A stretch of DNA of 55,785 nucleotides from NCBI GenBank assembly GCA_029862085.1, contig JAOTXZ010000007.1, positions 1-55,785 on the forward strand, given 5' to 3'. Below are positions 43,883 to 51,809 of this stretch, piece by piece. The notes under the pieces are model-generated. The model was not told the origin of the DNA. It saw only the letters and a program-made list of their open reading frames with translations, and did not search any database. How positions within the stretch are numbered: the first letter of the stretch is position 1; each line of letters begins with the position of its first letter. The stretch comes from Candidatus Nitrosopumilus sp. GTDB taxonomy: Archaea > Thermoproteota > Nitrososphaeria > Nitrososphaerales > Nitrosopumilaceae. The position numbers were made by a program, and so were the translations under genes.

Positions 43883-45223
43883 ATGGCAAATATCACATTT
43901 ACAATTCCATCTGTGTTAAACCAAGGAGAGGGAGAGAAAAAGACCGAAATCGCAGCTGACTCTCTAAATGATGCATTTACAAAAATATCTGAGTTAATGG
44001 GAGATGACTTTAAGAGAAGAGTATTAGAAAATGATGGGACTCCACGTTCTCTAATAAACATCTACATTAATGGAAAAAATGCCAAATTTACAAACGGGAT
44101 GGACACTTCACTTAATGATGGTGATGAGGTATACATTTTGCCTGCAGTTGCCGGAGGATCAGGTGAACTATCCCCAAAAGAATTAGACAAGTTCTCCCGA
44201 CAGGTAATGCTTGAAGAAATTGGTTATCAAGGTCAATTAAAGCTAAAAAATGCCAAAGTCTGTGTTGTCGGTGTTGGTGGACTTGGAAATCCCATAACAT
44301 CCCGACTCGCTGCAATGGGTGTTGGTACATTGCGTATAGTCGATAGAGATGTAATCGAGTTATCTAATTTACATCGCCAAACAATGTTTGATGAAGATGA
44401 TGTAGGACAAATCAAAGTAGAAGTGGCTGCCAAAAAATTACAGAAACTAAACCCTGATTGTAAAATTGAAGCTCTAGCAGTATCAGTTAATGATTATACC
44501 GCACTTGAGGTAATTGAAGGATGTGACGTTGTAGTTGATGCACTAGATAGTGTTAATGCCAGATATTCATTAAACAAGGCATGCGTTAAATTAAACATTC
44601 CATTTGTTACAGGAGCTGCAGTTGGAGTCTCAGGTCAGGCCTTTACAATTCTTCCTAAAATAACCGCTTGCTATTACTGCATGTTCCCATCTTTAGATGA
44701 GGATTCAATGCCTACATGCAGTATAGAAGGAGTTCATCCCTCAATACTATCAATCATTGGCGGAATCGAGGTAACTGAAGCAGTAAAGGTAATTTTAGGC
44801 AAAAAACCAGGTTTATCTGAGAAAATATTACATGTAGATATTGAAAATCTTGATTTTACTACCACTAGAACATTCAGAGCTGAAGAGTGCTCTGTTTGCG
44901 GAACAGGTAAAGCAGAAGAAGTGGTAAAAGAGGAATTAATTTTAGAAGAACTATGTGGCAGAAACAGAGGAAAAAGGACCTTCTCTATAACACCTACTTG
45001 CACATTTGATCTAGATGTGAATTCAGTAACTGGAGTCGCAAAGGAGAAAGGATTTCTTATTGACAACCAAGGTGAGTTGGGACTATCCTTGCGAACAAAT
45101 GAAATGTCAGTCAGCTTCATGAAAAAGGGATCAGCCGTAATCGTAGGACCGAAAGACGAGGAAGATGCAATTTCACTCTACAATGAATTGCTAGGCAAAA
45201 CCTTGGCAAAACCTGCAAATTAA
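43883..45223 (+). CDS. Ubiquitin-like (MoaD/ThiS) domain fused to an E1-like adenylyltransferase
   Basis: In this 446-residue protein, residues 1-92 form a beta-grasp domain (INIYINGKNAKF, LNDGDEVYILPAVAGG) ending in Gly-Gly at 91-92. Residues about 95-345 form a MoeB/ThiF E1: LDKFSRQVMLEEIGYQGQ, the ATP loop VVGVGGLGNP at 129-136, VDRDVIELSNLHRQ. Zinc cysteines are at 263, 266, 336 and 339, and Cys279 lies in the DSMPTCSIEGV loop. Residues 345-446 are the usual E1 C-terminal extension. The E1 would adenylate the Gly-Gly end of a sulfur carrier, but here the Gly-Gly is internal. It starts one base after thrC. Roles in molybdopterin, tRNA thiolation or amino-acid sulfur transfer are all possible. 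Confidence 0.88.
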   Translation: MANITFTIPSVLNQGEGEKKTEIAADSLNDAFTKISELMGDDFKRRVLENDGTPRSLINIYINGKNAKFTNGMDTSLNDGDEVYILPAVAGGSGELSPKELDKFSRQVMLEEIGYQGQLKLKNAKVCVVGVGGLGNPITSRLAAMGVGTLRIVDRDVIELSNLHRQTMFDEDDVGQIKVEVAAKKLQKLNPDCKIEALAVSVNDYTALEVIEGCDVVVDALDSVNARYSLNKACVKLNIPFVTGAAVGVSGQAFTILPKITACYYCMFPSLDEDSMPTCSIEGVHPSILSIIGGIEVTEAVKVILGKKPGLSEKILHVDIENLDFTTTRTFRAEECSVCGTGKAEEVVKEELILEELCGRNRGKRTFSITPTCTFDLDVNSVTGVAKEKGFLIDNQGELGLSLRTNEMSVSFMKKGSAVIVGPKDEEDAISLYNELLGKTLAKPAN

Positions 45224-45395
45224 AATTCTGTAATTAACAACAAAGCTACATCAATTAATTTACCAAAATTTGAAATTATTTTTTGTACGGATGAAAAGAC
45301 AAAAACCATTTAATCAAACTCATACTATTTACAGTGTAATACCAAAATGTTACAGATATAAAATTTAAAATGATCCTCAAATTATTAAAAAAATT

Positions 45396-46424
45396 ATGAT
45401 ATCTGCATCTAAAGAAGGTCATTTTACAAAGTTTGAAGAAAAATCCGATCCAATAAATGAAGATACTAGTTTAACAGTAAAGTTAGAAGCATGTGGTATT
45501 TGCGGTTCAGATTTGGGAAATATTTTTGGAGATTCGACCAAACCAACAGAAAAAATTGGACATGAAATATCAGGAACCATTGTTAGTAAGGGAAAAAATA
45601 TTAATAATTTTGATGTGGGAGATAGAATTTTTGTTCATCATCATGCTTCATGTGATGAATGTTATTTTTGTAAACATGGCAATCAAACTATGTGTGAACA
45701 ATTTGTTGATAGTTTAGAGCCATGTGGATTATCTGAGAAATTTTTAGTTCCCACATGGATTCTAAAGAAAGACGCCATAATAAAAATTCCAGATTCTATG
45801 ACCTTTGAAGAAGCAGCATTGATTGAACCGCTGGCATGTTGTGTGAGAGCTTTGAAGAAAATTTCTATTTCAAATAATGATTCTGTAGTAATTTTTGGTG
45901 CAGGATCAATTGGTGCAATGCATGGAATGCTAGCAAAATTTTTTGGCATTAAACAAATTTATTTTATTGATCCTAATGAGACGAAACTAGATTTTATTGA
46001 AAAAAATAACATTGGTATACCTTTACGATTAAACCCTGAACAAATTCAAAAAATGATTCTAGAGAAGACAAATAATCGAGGAGTGGATTTGGTAATTATA
46101 GCTACCTCCAACATGACAATTATTAAGGAGGCTATTAATTTGGTAAGAAAAGGAGGGACGATACTTTTGTTTGGTGAGCCAAACAAAGATGCAAAAATTG
46201 ATCTAGATTTTAGTAAGGTGTATTCAAAGGAAATATCAATAATTCCAACATATGCTGCCTCCATGGATGATGTGAACCAAGCTTTTGACTTGATAAATAA
46301 AAAACAAGTCAACGTAGAACAACTAATTACACACCAATTCCCCTTGAGTGAGCTAAATCAAGCCTTACAACAGGCACAATCCGGGAAAAATTCAATGAAG
46401 GTTGTAATTAGGCCTGATCAGTAA
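45396..46424 (+). CDS. Zinc-dependent medium-chain alcohol dehydrogenase
   Basis: This 342-residue protein has catalytic zinc ligands Cys33 (EACGICGSD) and His56/Glu57 (KIGHEISG). The structural zinc lobe has Cys86, 89, 92 and 100 (SCDECYFCKHGNQTMC). The nucleotide-binding motif VVIFGAGSIGAMHG is near residue 166. It resembles sorbitol, threonine and other polyol dehydrogenases, so the substrate is probably a polyol or sugar derivative with NAD(P). It converges on the Ebo-like operon and overlaps its last gene by 17 bases. A functional link is possible but inferred only from position. Confidence 0.86.
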   Translation: MISASKEGHFTKFEEKSDPINEDTSLTVKLEACGICGSDLGNIFGDSTKPTEKIGHEISGTIVSKGKNINNFDVGDRIFVHHHASCDECYFCKHGNQTMCEQFVDSLEPCGLSEKFLVPTWILKKDAIIKIPDSMTFEEAALIEPLACCVRALKKISISNNDSVVIFGAGSIGAMHGMLAKFFGIKQIYFIDPNETKLDFIEKNNIGIPLRLNPEQIQKMILEKTNNRGVDLVIIATSNMTIIKEAINLVRKGGTILLFGEPNKDAKIDLDFSKVYSKEISIIPTYAASMDDVNQAFDLINKKQVNVEQLITHQFPLSELNQALQQAQSGKNSMKVVIRPDQ

Positions 46425-47730
46425 AAAATTTTAAAATCAGTGGGCTCAACTCGGTCATATCTATAATTTCTGGCAATTGCTGTGACTTATCTGACATTAC
46501 AAAAATAGGAAGATGATTGATGTCTTCTTTTTGAAAGACGCCATGAGATCCCTTAATTAGAGATGTGTCAAGTGAGATGGTTTTGGTTGATGGGTCAAAA
46601 AACAACTCTAATGGATCAAAACCAGGTTTTCTGTGAATATCAACAGTGAATGCAAATGGCGGAGCCTTTGTAATTTCATCCCACCAATAATAATTAAACC
46701 AATAATTATTTTCAGAACATAAAATTAGTTCTCCACTTTTTGGATGGTTGATGTGATTTTCCTGTTGTAAATTTTTGTCCATTATTTGTGATATTCCTTC
46801 TAGGTTTTCAAAAATTTTTTTAACTTTTTCTTCATATCCAGACTTTATGTATACGTGGGCCATTTGATGATCCACCATTGCAAAAGCCTTACTATACTCA
46901 TAATCGAGATAATCTTTTCCACCAATGGTCCTAGTAGATAACAGACCTTCATTTCTTAAAATTAAATTTGGTGATAGTGAATGATTTACAGAATTAAATC
47001 CATATTCTGATAAGATAATTATTTCATATTCATTTTTTCTGTCAGAATAAAGAAATTCTATAAAAATCCCTAGAATTTTATCCAACTCTAAAATACTTTG
47101 TTTAAACTCATCACTTTCAGGACCATGTTTTTGTGCGGAATAATCTAAATGTGGAAGATAAACCATCAATAAATCAGGATTGTGTTTTTTTATTGTATAT
47201 TGAGCAGCATTTAATATCCATTGACTGGATTTTAGCGAAGCTAGTGGACCCCAATACCATTTTAAATCAAATTCTCCAAGTTCTTCTACAACTTCTTCAT
47301 AGTAATTTACAGGTTTTGAGTAACACCACAATTCTAACTTGTTTTCATGATGAATAGGTTTTGGTGTAATTACAATATCTGAATTTATGTAAAGAGAGTT
47401 TTGCCAGAAAAGAACAGCAGTTTTTAAATTTGGATTTGATTTTTTTAAAACGTCCCACAGGCGTGGTTTTTTGACTAAACTGCCTGGCTGTTCCCAAAAA
47501 GAGACTGTTTTTGAGTTCCTATCATAATACCCGTTTGAAATAATTCCATGCTTTGATGGATGATATCCAGAAGTAATGGTTGCCTGAACGCTGCATGTTA
47601 CAGCCGGAAACGATGGGATTATTGATGAAATAGAACCATTTTTTAAAATTTTTGAAATGTTAGGAAGAGATAATTTATCTAAATCACTTTTTGTTAAACC
47701 TACTACATCAATAACTATGAGTTTTTTCAT
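46408..47730 (-). CDS. Alkaline-phosphatase-superfamily phosphodiesterase/pyrophosphatase, EboF-like
   Basis: This 440-residue protein has the metal/nucleophile segment IIPSFPAVTCSVQATITSGYHP (Thr nucleophile) near residue 40. It also has LMVYLPHLDYSAQKHGP, ILSEYGFNSVNH in place of the usual SDHG, AFAMVDHQMAHVYI, and a C-terminal KGSHG. This is the nucleotide pyrophosphatase/phosphodiesterase branch, in the variant with SEYG. There is no clear signal peptide. It is the last gene of the minus-strand operon with a UbiA protein, two TIM barrels and a TatD-like protein, where it would match EboF. Its 3' end overlaps the convergent dehydrogenase by 17 bases. Confidence 0.85.
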   Translation of the reverse strand: MKKLIVIDVVGLTKSDLDKLSLPNISKILKNGSISSIIPSFPAVTCSVQATITSGYHPSKHGIISNGYYDRNSKTVSFWEQPGSLVKKPRLWDVLKKSNPNLKTAVLFWQNSLYINSDIVITPKPIHHENKLELWCYSKPVNYYEEVVEELGEFDLKWYWGPLASLKSSQWILNAAQYTIKKHNPDLLMVYLPHLDYSAQKHGPESDEFKQSILELDKILGIFIEFLYSDRKNEYEIIILSEYGFNSVNHSLSPNLILRNEGLLSTRTIGGKDYLDYEYSKAFAMVDHQMAHVYIKSGYEEKVKKIFENLEGISQIMDKNLQQENHINHPKSGELILCSENNYWFNYYWWDEITKAPPFAFTVDIHRKPGFDPLELFFDPSTKTISLDTSLIKGSHGVFQKEDINHLPIFVMSDKSQQLPEIIDMTELSPLILKFFTDQA

Positions 47731-47771
47731 TGTATAATCGACATATTGATTCTCTAAAATAAATTCATAGC

Positions 47772-48629
47772 TTATGTCAAATACATTCTTCGTGTAATAA
47801 AATATGCAGGCACAAATAGAATTAAAGTTATAATTGCAAAAATTAATTCCGAATAGATTGATAGTAAAGTAGCATCAAGTATTATAATTGAAAGTAGTTG
47901 AAAGGTTACTTTTTTTTGAATATTGGTGTTAGTTTTGTCTTTGTAAAAATAAAAAGGAACAAAAATAATAAAGATGAAAATTCCAATAAAGGCATAGAAA
48001 ATAATTTCTCCTCCAAAGGCTAATAGATTAACGTAAAATACAGTTGCAATTATAAAGATCAGGTTTAGAATTTCGGCTCTTTTTGAATATTGAGAGTCCT
48101 CAGTTTTTGCAAAAATACTAATTCCTGCAACTAAAATAGCAACAGGTATTGCAATTAAAATAACCTCAATGCTTAAGGCAACTATCGTGGTTCCTAAAAT
48201 AACATTAAAGAACCTTATCAAAGAAAGATTAAGAATACTCATTACTGGAATATTTTTTAATTTAATATCGTAAAGTAAAATGAACCCAGTCATTAAAAGG
48301 GAAACTAGAAGTGTTTGAAATCCTACAAGGGCCGAACAAATGTTTGCTAAGACCAAAAAACAGAGACCTAGATAAAATGCATTATTTTTTGAAATTCTCC
48401 CTGATGGTAAAGGCCTTTCTGGTCTTTGTTTTTTATCAAGAGGAAAATCAAAAAAATCATTGAAAACCATTCCAGCAAAAAATAAGCAGCCAGATGTTGC
48501 TAAAAGAAGTCCCAAATATAACCAATCAAATGCTACTTGTTGAACCACAAAAAAACCAAGCAGTACATTTGAAAGTACAGTAAAAATTCCTGGAAAACGA
48601 ATTAATTGTAGATAAGTTCTAACCAACAT
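47772..48629 (-). CDS. UbiA-superfamily prenyltransferase, EboC-like
   Basis: This 285-residue polytopic membrane protein has about nine hydrophobic spans. The first Asp-rich motif NDFFDFPLDKKQRPERPLPSG lies at about residues 57-77, and a shorter second motif YDIKLKNIP lies near residue 121. UbiA enzymes attach prenyl chains to polar or aromatic acceptors. The operon context (TIM barrels, TatD-like and phosphodiesterase) matches EboC rather than a quinone, chlorophyll or archaeal lipid enzyme, though geranylgeranylglyceryl phosphate synthase-type roles cannot be excluded. It overlaps the preceding isomerase gene by 11 bases. Confidence 0.88.
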   Translation of the reverse strand: MLVRTYLQLIRFPGIFTVLSNVLLGFFVVQQVAFDWLYLGLLLATSGCLFFAGMVFNDFFDFPLDKKQRPERPLPSGRISKNNAFYLGLCFLVLANICSALVGFQTLLVSLLMTGFILLYDIKLKNIPVMSILNLSLIRFFNVILGTTIVALSIEVILIAIPVAILVAGISIFAKTEDSQYSKRAEILNLIFIIATVFYVNLLAFGGEIIFYAFIGIFIFIIFVPFYFYKDKTNTNIQKKVTFQLLSIIILDATLLSIYSELIFAIITLILFVPAYFITRRMYLT

Positions 48630-49446
48630 TAGCCATAGAATTTAAAAAATTTCTAGCGTCTTGTGCTGCATTAAATGGATTATCCAGATATGGGTACAAT
48701 TCAATGGTAACATAACCATCATAATTAATCTCAGATAGCGCATGAAAAATTCGTGAAAAATCAATAGCCCCAGTTCCTGGAACAAGATGTTGGTGCTCTC
48801 TTGATGCTGCTATATCTTCAAGATGAACATGATTGATATGTTCCTTGAGTGTGAAAATCAAGTCTGCAGGATCTTCACCTACACAAAAGAAATGACCCAC
48901 ATCAAAATTTAATCCAATAAACTCTGAATCAAATCGTGAAATAAAATCAAGAAACTGGGAAGATTTTTCAATCAACAATCCAGGTTCTGGCTCTATTAGG
49001 ATTTTTATTTTATTTTTTTCGGCAATAGGTAGAACCTCGTTTAATCCCTGTTCAAAAATATCCAGCTCCTCCTCTCTTGACAAGCCTGTAGGAGGGCCTC
49101 CCGGTTCAGTTGATACAGTATTTGCTCCTAACTCTTTTGCTAAATCAATGCAATTTTTTGTATGTTCAATTCGTTTCTGTCGATAAATCTGGTCTTTTTC
49201 TATCCATGATGGGTGGTGAAAATCCTCAATAGCACACATCATAAAACCATTAAGATTTGATATGGTCATTTGGTTTTCTATTAATGTTTTTTTAATAGAT
49301 TCAATTTTGTCTGAGGATAGTGGTGGAAATGCATGTGGTTCATCGCACATTAATTCAATTGCAGAATATCCTGCAGAGGATATAGATTTTATACTATCTT
49401 CAATAGAAAAATTCCTGTAGGCATTGGTACTAAAAGAAAGTTTCAT
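48619..49446 (-). CDS. Sugar phosphate isomerase/epimerase-like TIM barrel, EboE-like (copy 2)
   Basis: This 275-residue xylose-isomerase-like barrel begins KLSFSTNAYRNFSIEDSI, with YSAIELMCDEPHAFPPL. Metal-binding residues appear in IKILIEPEPGLLIE (Glu), LNFDVGHFFC (Asp, His), HINHVHLEDIA (His), LVPGTGAIDF and YVTIELYPY (Glu). A full metal site suggests an active isomerase or epimerase. It resembles the gene at 50253-51083 (shared FSTNA start, PHAFxP, GLLIE and ELYPY motifs), so the two are paralogues. It starts 7 bases after the TatD-like stop. Confidence 0.87.
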   Translation of the reverse strand: MKLSFSTNAYRNFSIEDSIKSISSAGYSAIELMCDEPHAFPPLSSDKIESIKKTLIENQMTISNLNGFMMCAIEDFHHPSWIEKDQIYRQKRIEHTKNCIDLAKELGANTVSTEPGGPPTGLSREEELDIFEQGLNEVLPIAEKNKIKILIEPEPGLLIEKSSQFLDFISRFDSEFIGLNFDVGHFFCVGEDPADLIFTLKEHINHVHLEDIAASREHQHLVPGTGAIDFSRIFHALSEINYDGYVTIELYPYLDNPFNAAQDARNFLNSMANVG

Positions 49447-49453
49447 TGTATCA

Positions 49454-50251
49454 CTATAATGGAATGTAGTTTTTTGATTGCTTGAAAAAATTATTTGGGT
49501 TGTGAAATAGAACTTTTTCTATCTCTATTTGAGAAAAACCATCGTTCTCCATTTGAATTGCAGTCTTGGGAACACTAAGGGGATCAGATCTTCCCCAATC
49601 AGCAGAGCTGTTAATTAAAATCCTATCAGTACCAAATTTTTTTAAAATATTTGCTGCTCTAATTGGAATTAATTTTGTGTTAGGGTATACGGTAATTCCT
49701 GCCATCACATCATGAGATAAGGATAATTCAATTGTTTCTTCAGTATTATGATCCATTATTATTCGTGATTCTGTAACATTGCATTCTTTCATGATTTCAA
49801 AAGTTTTTTTTGTTCCCTCAAATTTGTTTAAGTGTGGTGTATGAATAATGACGGGCAACTTGAGTTCTTCAGCTAGCAAAAGTTGAGCTTTAAAAACTTC
49901 CTCCTCTTGTTTTGTGATTCTATCAAATCCAATTTCACCTAAAGCTACTACTCCCTTTCGGGAAAGGTAATCTTTCATAACGAGCAGAGATTCTTGAGCA
50001 AGTTTTTCATTATTTGCCTCTTTTGGATTAATAGAGATTGCACAATAATGGTTGATTCCAGATTCTTTTGCCCTGGTTGGTTCAAATGAAATAATATGTT
50101 CCCAGTAATCTATGAGAGTTTTTGATGATGTTCGTTCCTGTCCTAGCCAAAATGAAGGCTCAATTACAGATTTTATCCCAGCCAGAGCCATATTCTCATA
50201 GTCATCAGTTGTTCTAGAATACATGTGGATGTGGGGATCAATGAATTTCAT
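49454..50251 (-). CDS. TatD-like metal-dependent hydrolase, EboB-like
   Basis: This 265-residue amidohydrolase-fold protein has the metal motif FIDPHIHMYSRTTDDYENMA at the start (His7 and His9), IEPSFWLGQ, VALGEIGFD, VIIHTPH, IMDHNTEE, and INSSADWGRSDPLSVP near the end. All the expected His/Glu/Asp ligands of the TatD type are present. The SRTTDDYE and EPSFWLGQ segments are more specific than general TatD nucleases and fit the EboB branch. It sits one base from the upstream isomerase gene. Confidence 0.88.
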   Translation of the reverse strand: MKFIDPHIHMYSRTTDDYENMALAGIKSVIEPSFWLGQERTSSKTLIDYWEHIISFEPTRAKESGINHYCAISINPKEANNEKLAQESLLVMKDYLSRKGVVALGEIGFDRITKQEEEVFKAQLLLAEELKLPVIIHTPHLNKFEGTKKTFEIMKECNVTESRIIMDHNTEETIELSLSHDVMAGITVYPNTKLIPIRAANILKKFGTDRILINSSADWGRSDPLSVPKTAIQMENDGFSQIEIEKVLFHNPNNFFKQSKNYIPL

Positions 50252-50252
50252 C

Positions 50253-51083
50253 TTACTTCATTAATTTGTTGAAATACATTATTGTTTCTTTGGCAGCCTT
50301 TTCGGGATTGGTAGAATATGGGTACAGTTCTGCAGTTAGAAATCCCTTGTAGTTTATATCCAATAAGGCTTTGTACATGGTTTTAAAATTAATCTCTCCA
50401 ATACCTGGAATAAGATGATAATGTATTTTATTTTTACAATCACTAATGTGGGTGTGAAAGAGTTTGGGACCTAATTTTTTTATTATCTTTGGAATGTTTT
50501 CACCCAAAACTGCCGCATGACAAACATCAAAATTTACTCCTAAATTCTTGTATTCGTTTGAAATAAATGGTTTCACATCATTGAATTTCTCAATTAGTAG
50601 TCCTGGTTCATATTCGATTCCTATCAGAACTCCTTTTTTTTCTGCGTACGGTAAAATAATATCCAGAGAATCTCTAAATCTTGCCAAGCTTTCTTTTTTT
50701 GTTGAATTTCCACCCAATCCCGAAGTAATACAAATTGATGGTGCGTCAAGCTCTTCTGCCAAATCTATTGATTGTTGGATATTTTTGATTCTCCATTTAC
50801 GCATCTTTTCGTTTTGATTTGATAAAGAAGGTTCAAATTTTTCAATATTTAGCTTATTTTTGTACCAACCTACAACAGTGTTAGCATTTAGATTTGTAAT
50901 TTTTAATTGATTTTGTTTTATTTTATTTTTAATATTACCAATACGTGTTTTAGTTATAGGTAGGAAAGCATGAGGTACATCTAGAACAATTTCAATTCCA
51001 TCAAAACCTGTCTTTGCTACAGAATTTATCGCAAAATTTAGCGATTTTTTTACAAATGCATTGGTACTAAATCCTGTTTTCAT
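50253..51083 (-). CDS. Sugar phosphate isomerase/epimerase-like TIM barrel, EboE-like (copy 1)
   Basis: This 276-residue paralogue of the barrel at 48619-49446 begins MKTGFSTNAFVKKSLNFAI, with FDGIEIVLDVPHAFLP. Its metal-site segments are VLIGIEYEPGLLIEK, LGVNFDVCHAAVLGE, LFHTHISDCKN, LIPGIGEINF and FLTAELYPYS. The metal ligands look intact. It is the first long gene of the Ebo-like operon, 9 bases downstream of a 48-residue gene. Two different barrels in one operon suggest two consecutive or paired sugar transformations. Confidence 0.86.
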   Translation of the reverse strand: MKTGFSTNAFVKKSLNFAINSVAKTGFDGIEIVLDVPHAFLPITKTRIGNIKNKIKQNQLKITNLNANTVVGWYKNKLNIEKFEPSLSNQNEKMRKWRIKNIQQSIDLAEELDAPSICITSGLGGNSTKKESLARFRDSLDIILPYAEKKGVLIGIEYEPGLLIEKFNDVKPFISNEYKNLGVNFDVCHAAVLGENIPKIIKKLGPKLFHTHISDCKNKIHYHLIPGIGEINFKTMYKALLDINYKGFLTAELYPYSTNPEKAAKETIMYFNKLMK

Positions 51084-51092
51084 TGGTTTTCG

Positions 51093-51239
51093 CTATAATT
51101 CTTGAAAAGCAGAAATTAGATCTGCTGAAGCTTTTTTAACGATTGTAGGATTTATGTAGGAATCTGGTTTAATTTTTTTGGCAGCCTCCCAAACTAGATT
51201 TTCAATTGTTGTGTTCCTTTCATGTTCTTCTCGTGACAT
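51093..51239 (-). CDS. Small protein (48 residues) at the head of the Ebo-like operon
   Basis: The frame runs from ATG 51237-51239 to TAG 51093-51095. The product is polar and helical (MSREEHERNTTIENLVWEAA, KKIKPDSYINPTIVKKASAD, LISAFQEL). It has no cysteine or membrane segment. A TATA-like box lies about 25 bases upstream and the next gene begins 9 bases downstream, which is the normal arrangement of a first cistron. I do not recognise a family; it is too short to be EboA. Confidence 0.55.
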   Translation of the reverse strand: MSREEHERNTTIENLVWEAAKKIKPDSYINPTIVKKASADLISAFQEL

Positions 51240-51259
51240 ACTTGGGGATTTTCGTCTCC

Positions 51260-51269
51260 TTTTATCAAC
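51260..51269 (-). promoter_or_regulatory. TATA-like box of the Ebo-like operon
   Basis: TTGATAAAAG on the minus strand is centred about 25 bases before the ATG at 51239. This would give one promoter for the whole operon down to 46408 and a leaderless first cistron. The divergent gene at 51363 has its own box, TTAAATA, at 51334-51340. Confidence 0.4.
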
Positions 51270-51362
51270 ATTACACCAATTTGATAATTCCTATACCCAA
51301 CATAGGTAGAAAAATCCTCAAAAAACCTGCAAATTAAATATCATTACCTGATATTAATTTCC

Positions 51363-51809
51363 ATGAAATCAGGCATAATTCTTGTAGGTATATTTTTTCT
51401 AGTTATTATCTCACTGACAAATTATTCCCAGGCCTATCAGACGGAACTTGGAGATGGTCTTTTCATTTTCGTTCAAACAACTGTTAGAAACTCTGATGGT
51501 CAATTAGTTACATATCTTGAATCCTCTAAATTCACTCATCTTGATTTAGAAGCAATTGGACCATTCTTAGATTTTGAGGCCTCCCAAGGAAATGATCCAA
51601 TAGTTACAATAAATGGTGAAGAATATCAAATCATCCGACGAGTACAATCCAAGACATTTGCTTTTGAAGATCTTGTAGCAAGTACATTGTTATCTGATAC
51701 TGTTGATGGAAAACTTACACTACTTGCAAGATTTGCCCATGATGGTTATCCAGTAACTTCCGGAGATACTTTGGAATCTGTGTGGACCTTTATCAGGCCT
51801 GCCGCTTAG
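51363..51809 (+). CDS. Secreted protein, unknown function
   Basis: This 148-residue protein has a signal peptide: MKSG, a hydrophobic core (IILVGIFFLVIISLT) and a SQA-YQT cleavage-like site near residue 24. The mature part is beta-rich and acidic (LFIFVQTTVRNSDGQLVTYL, FDLEAIGPF-like stretch, VTINGEEYQIIRRVQS). It contains no cysteine. A TATA-like TTAAATA lies about 26 bases upstream. Its last 17 bases overlap the convergent membrane protein gene. The family is not recognised. Confidence 0.78.
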   Translation: MKSGIILVGIFFLVIISLTNYSQAYQTELGDGLFIFVQTTVRNSDGQLVTYLESSKFTHLDLEAIGPFLDFEASQGNDPIVTINGEEYQIIRRVQSKTFAFEDLVASTLLSDTVDGKLTLLARFAHDGYPVTSGDTLESVWTFIRPAA

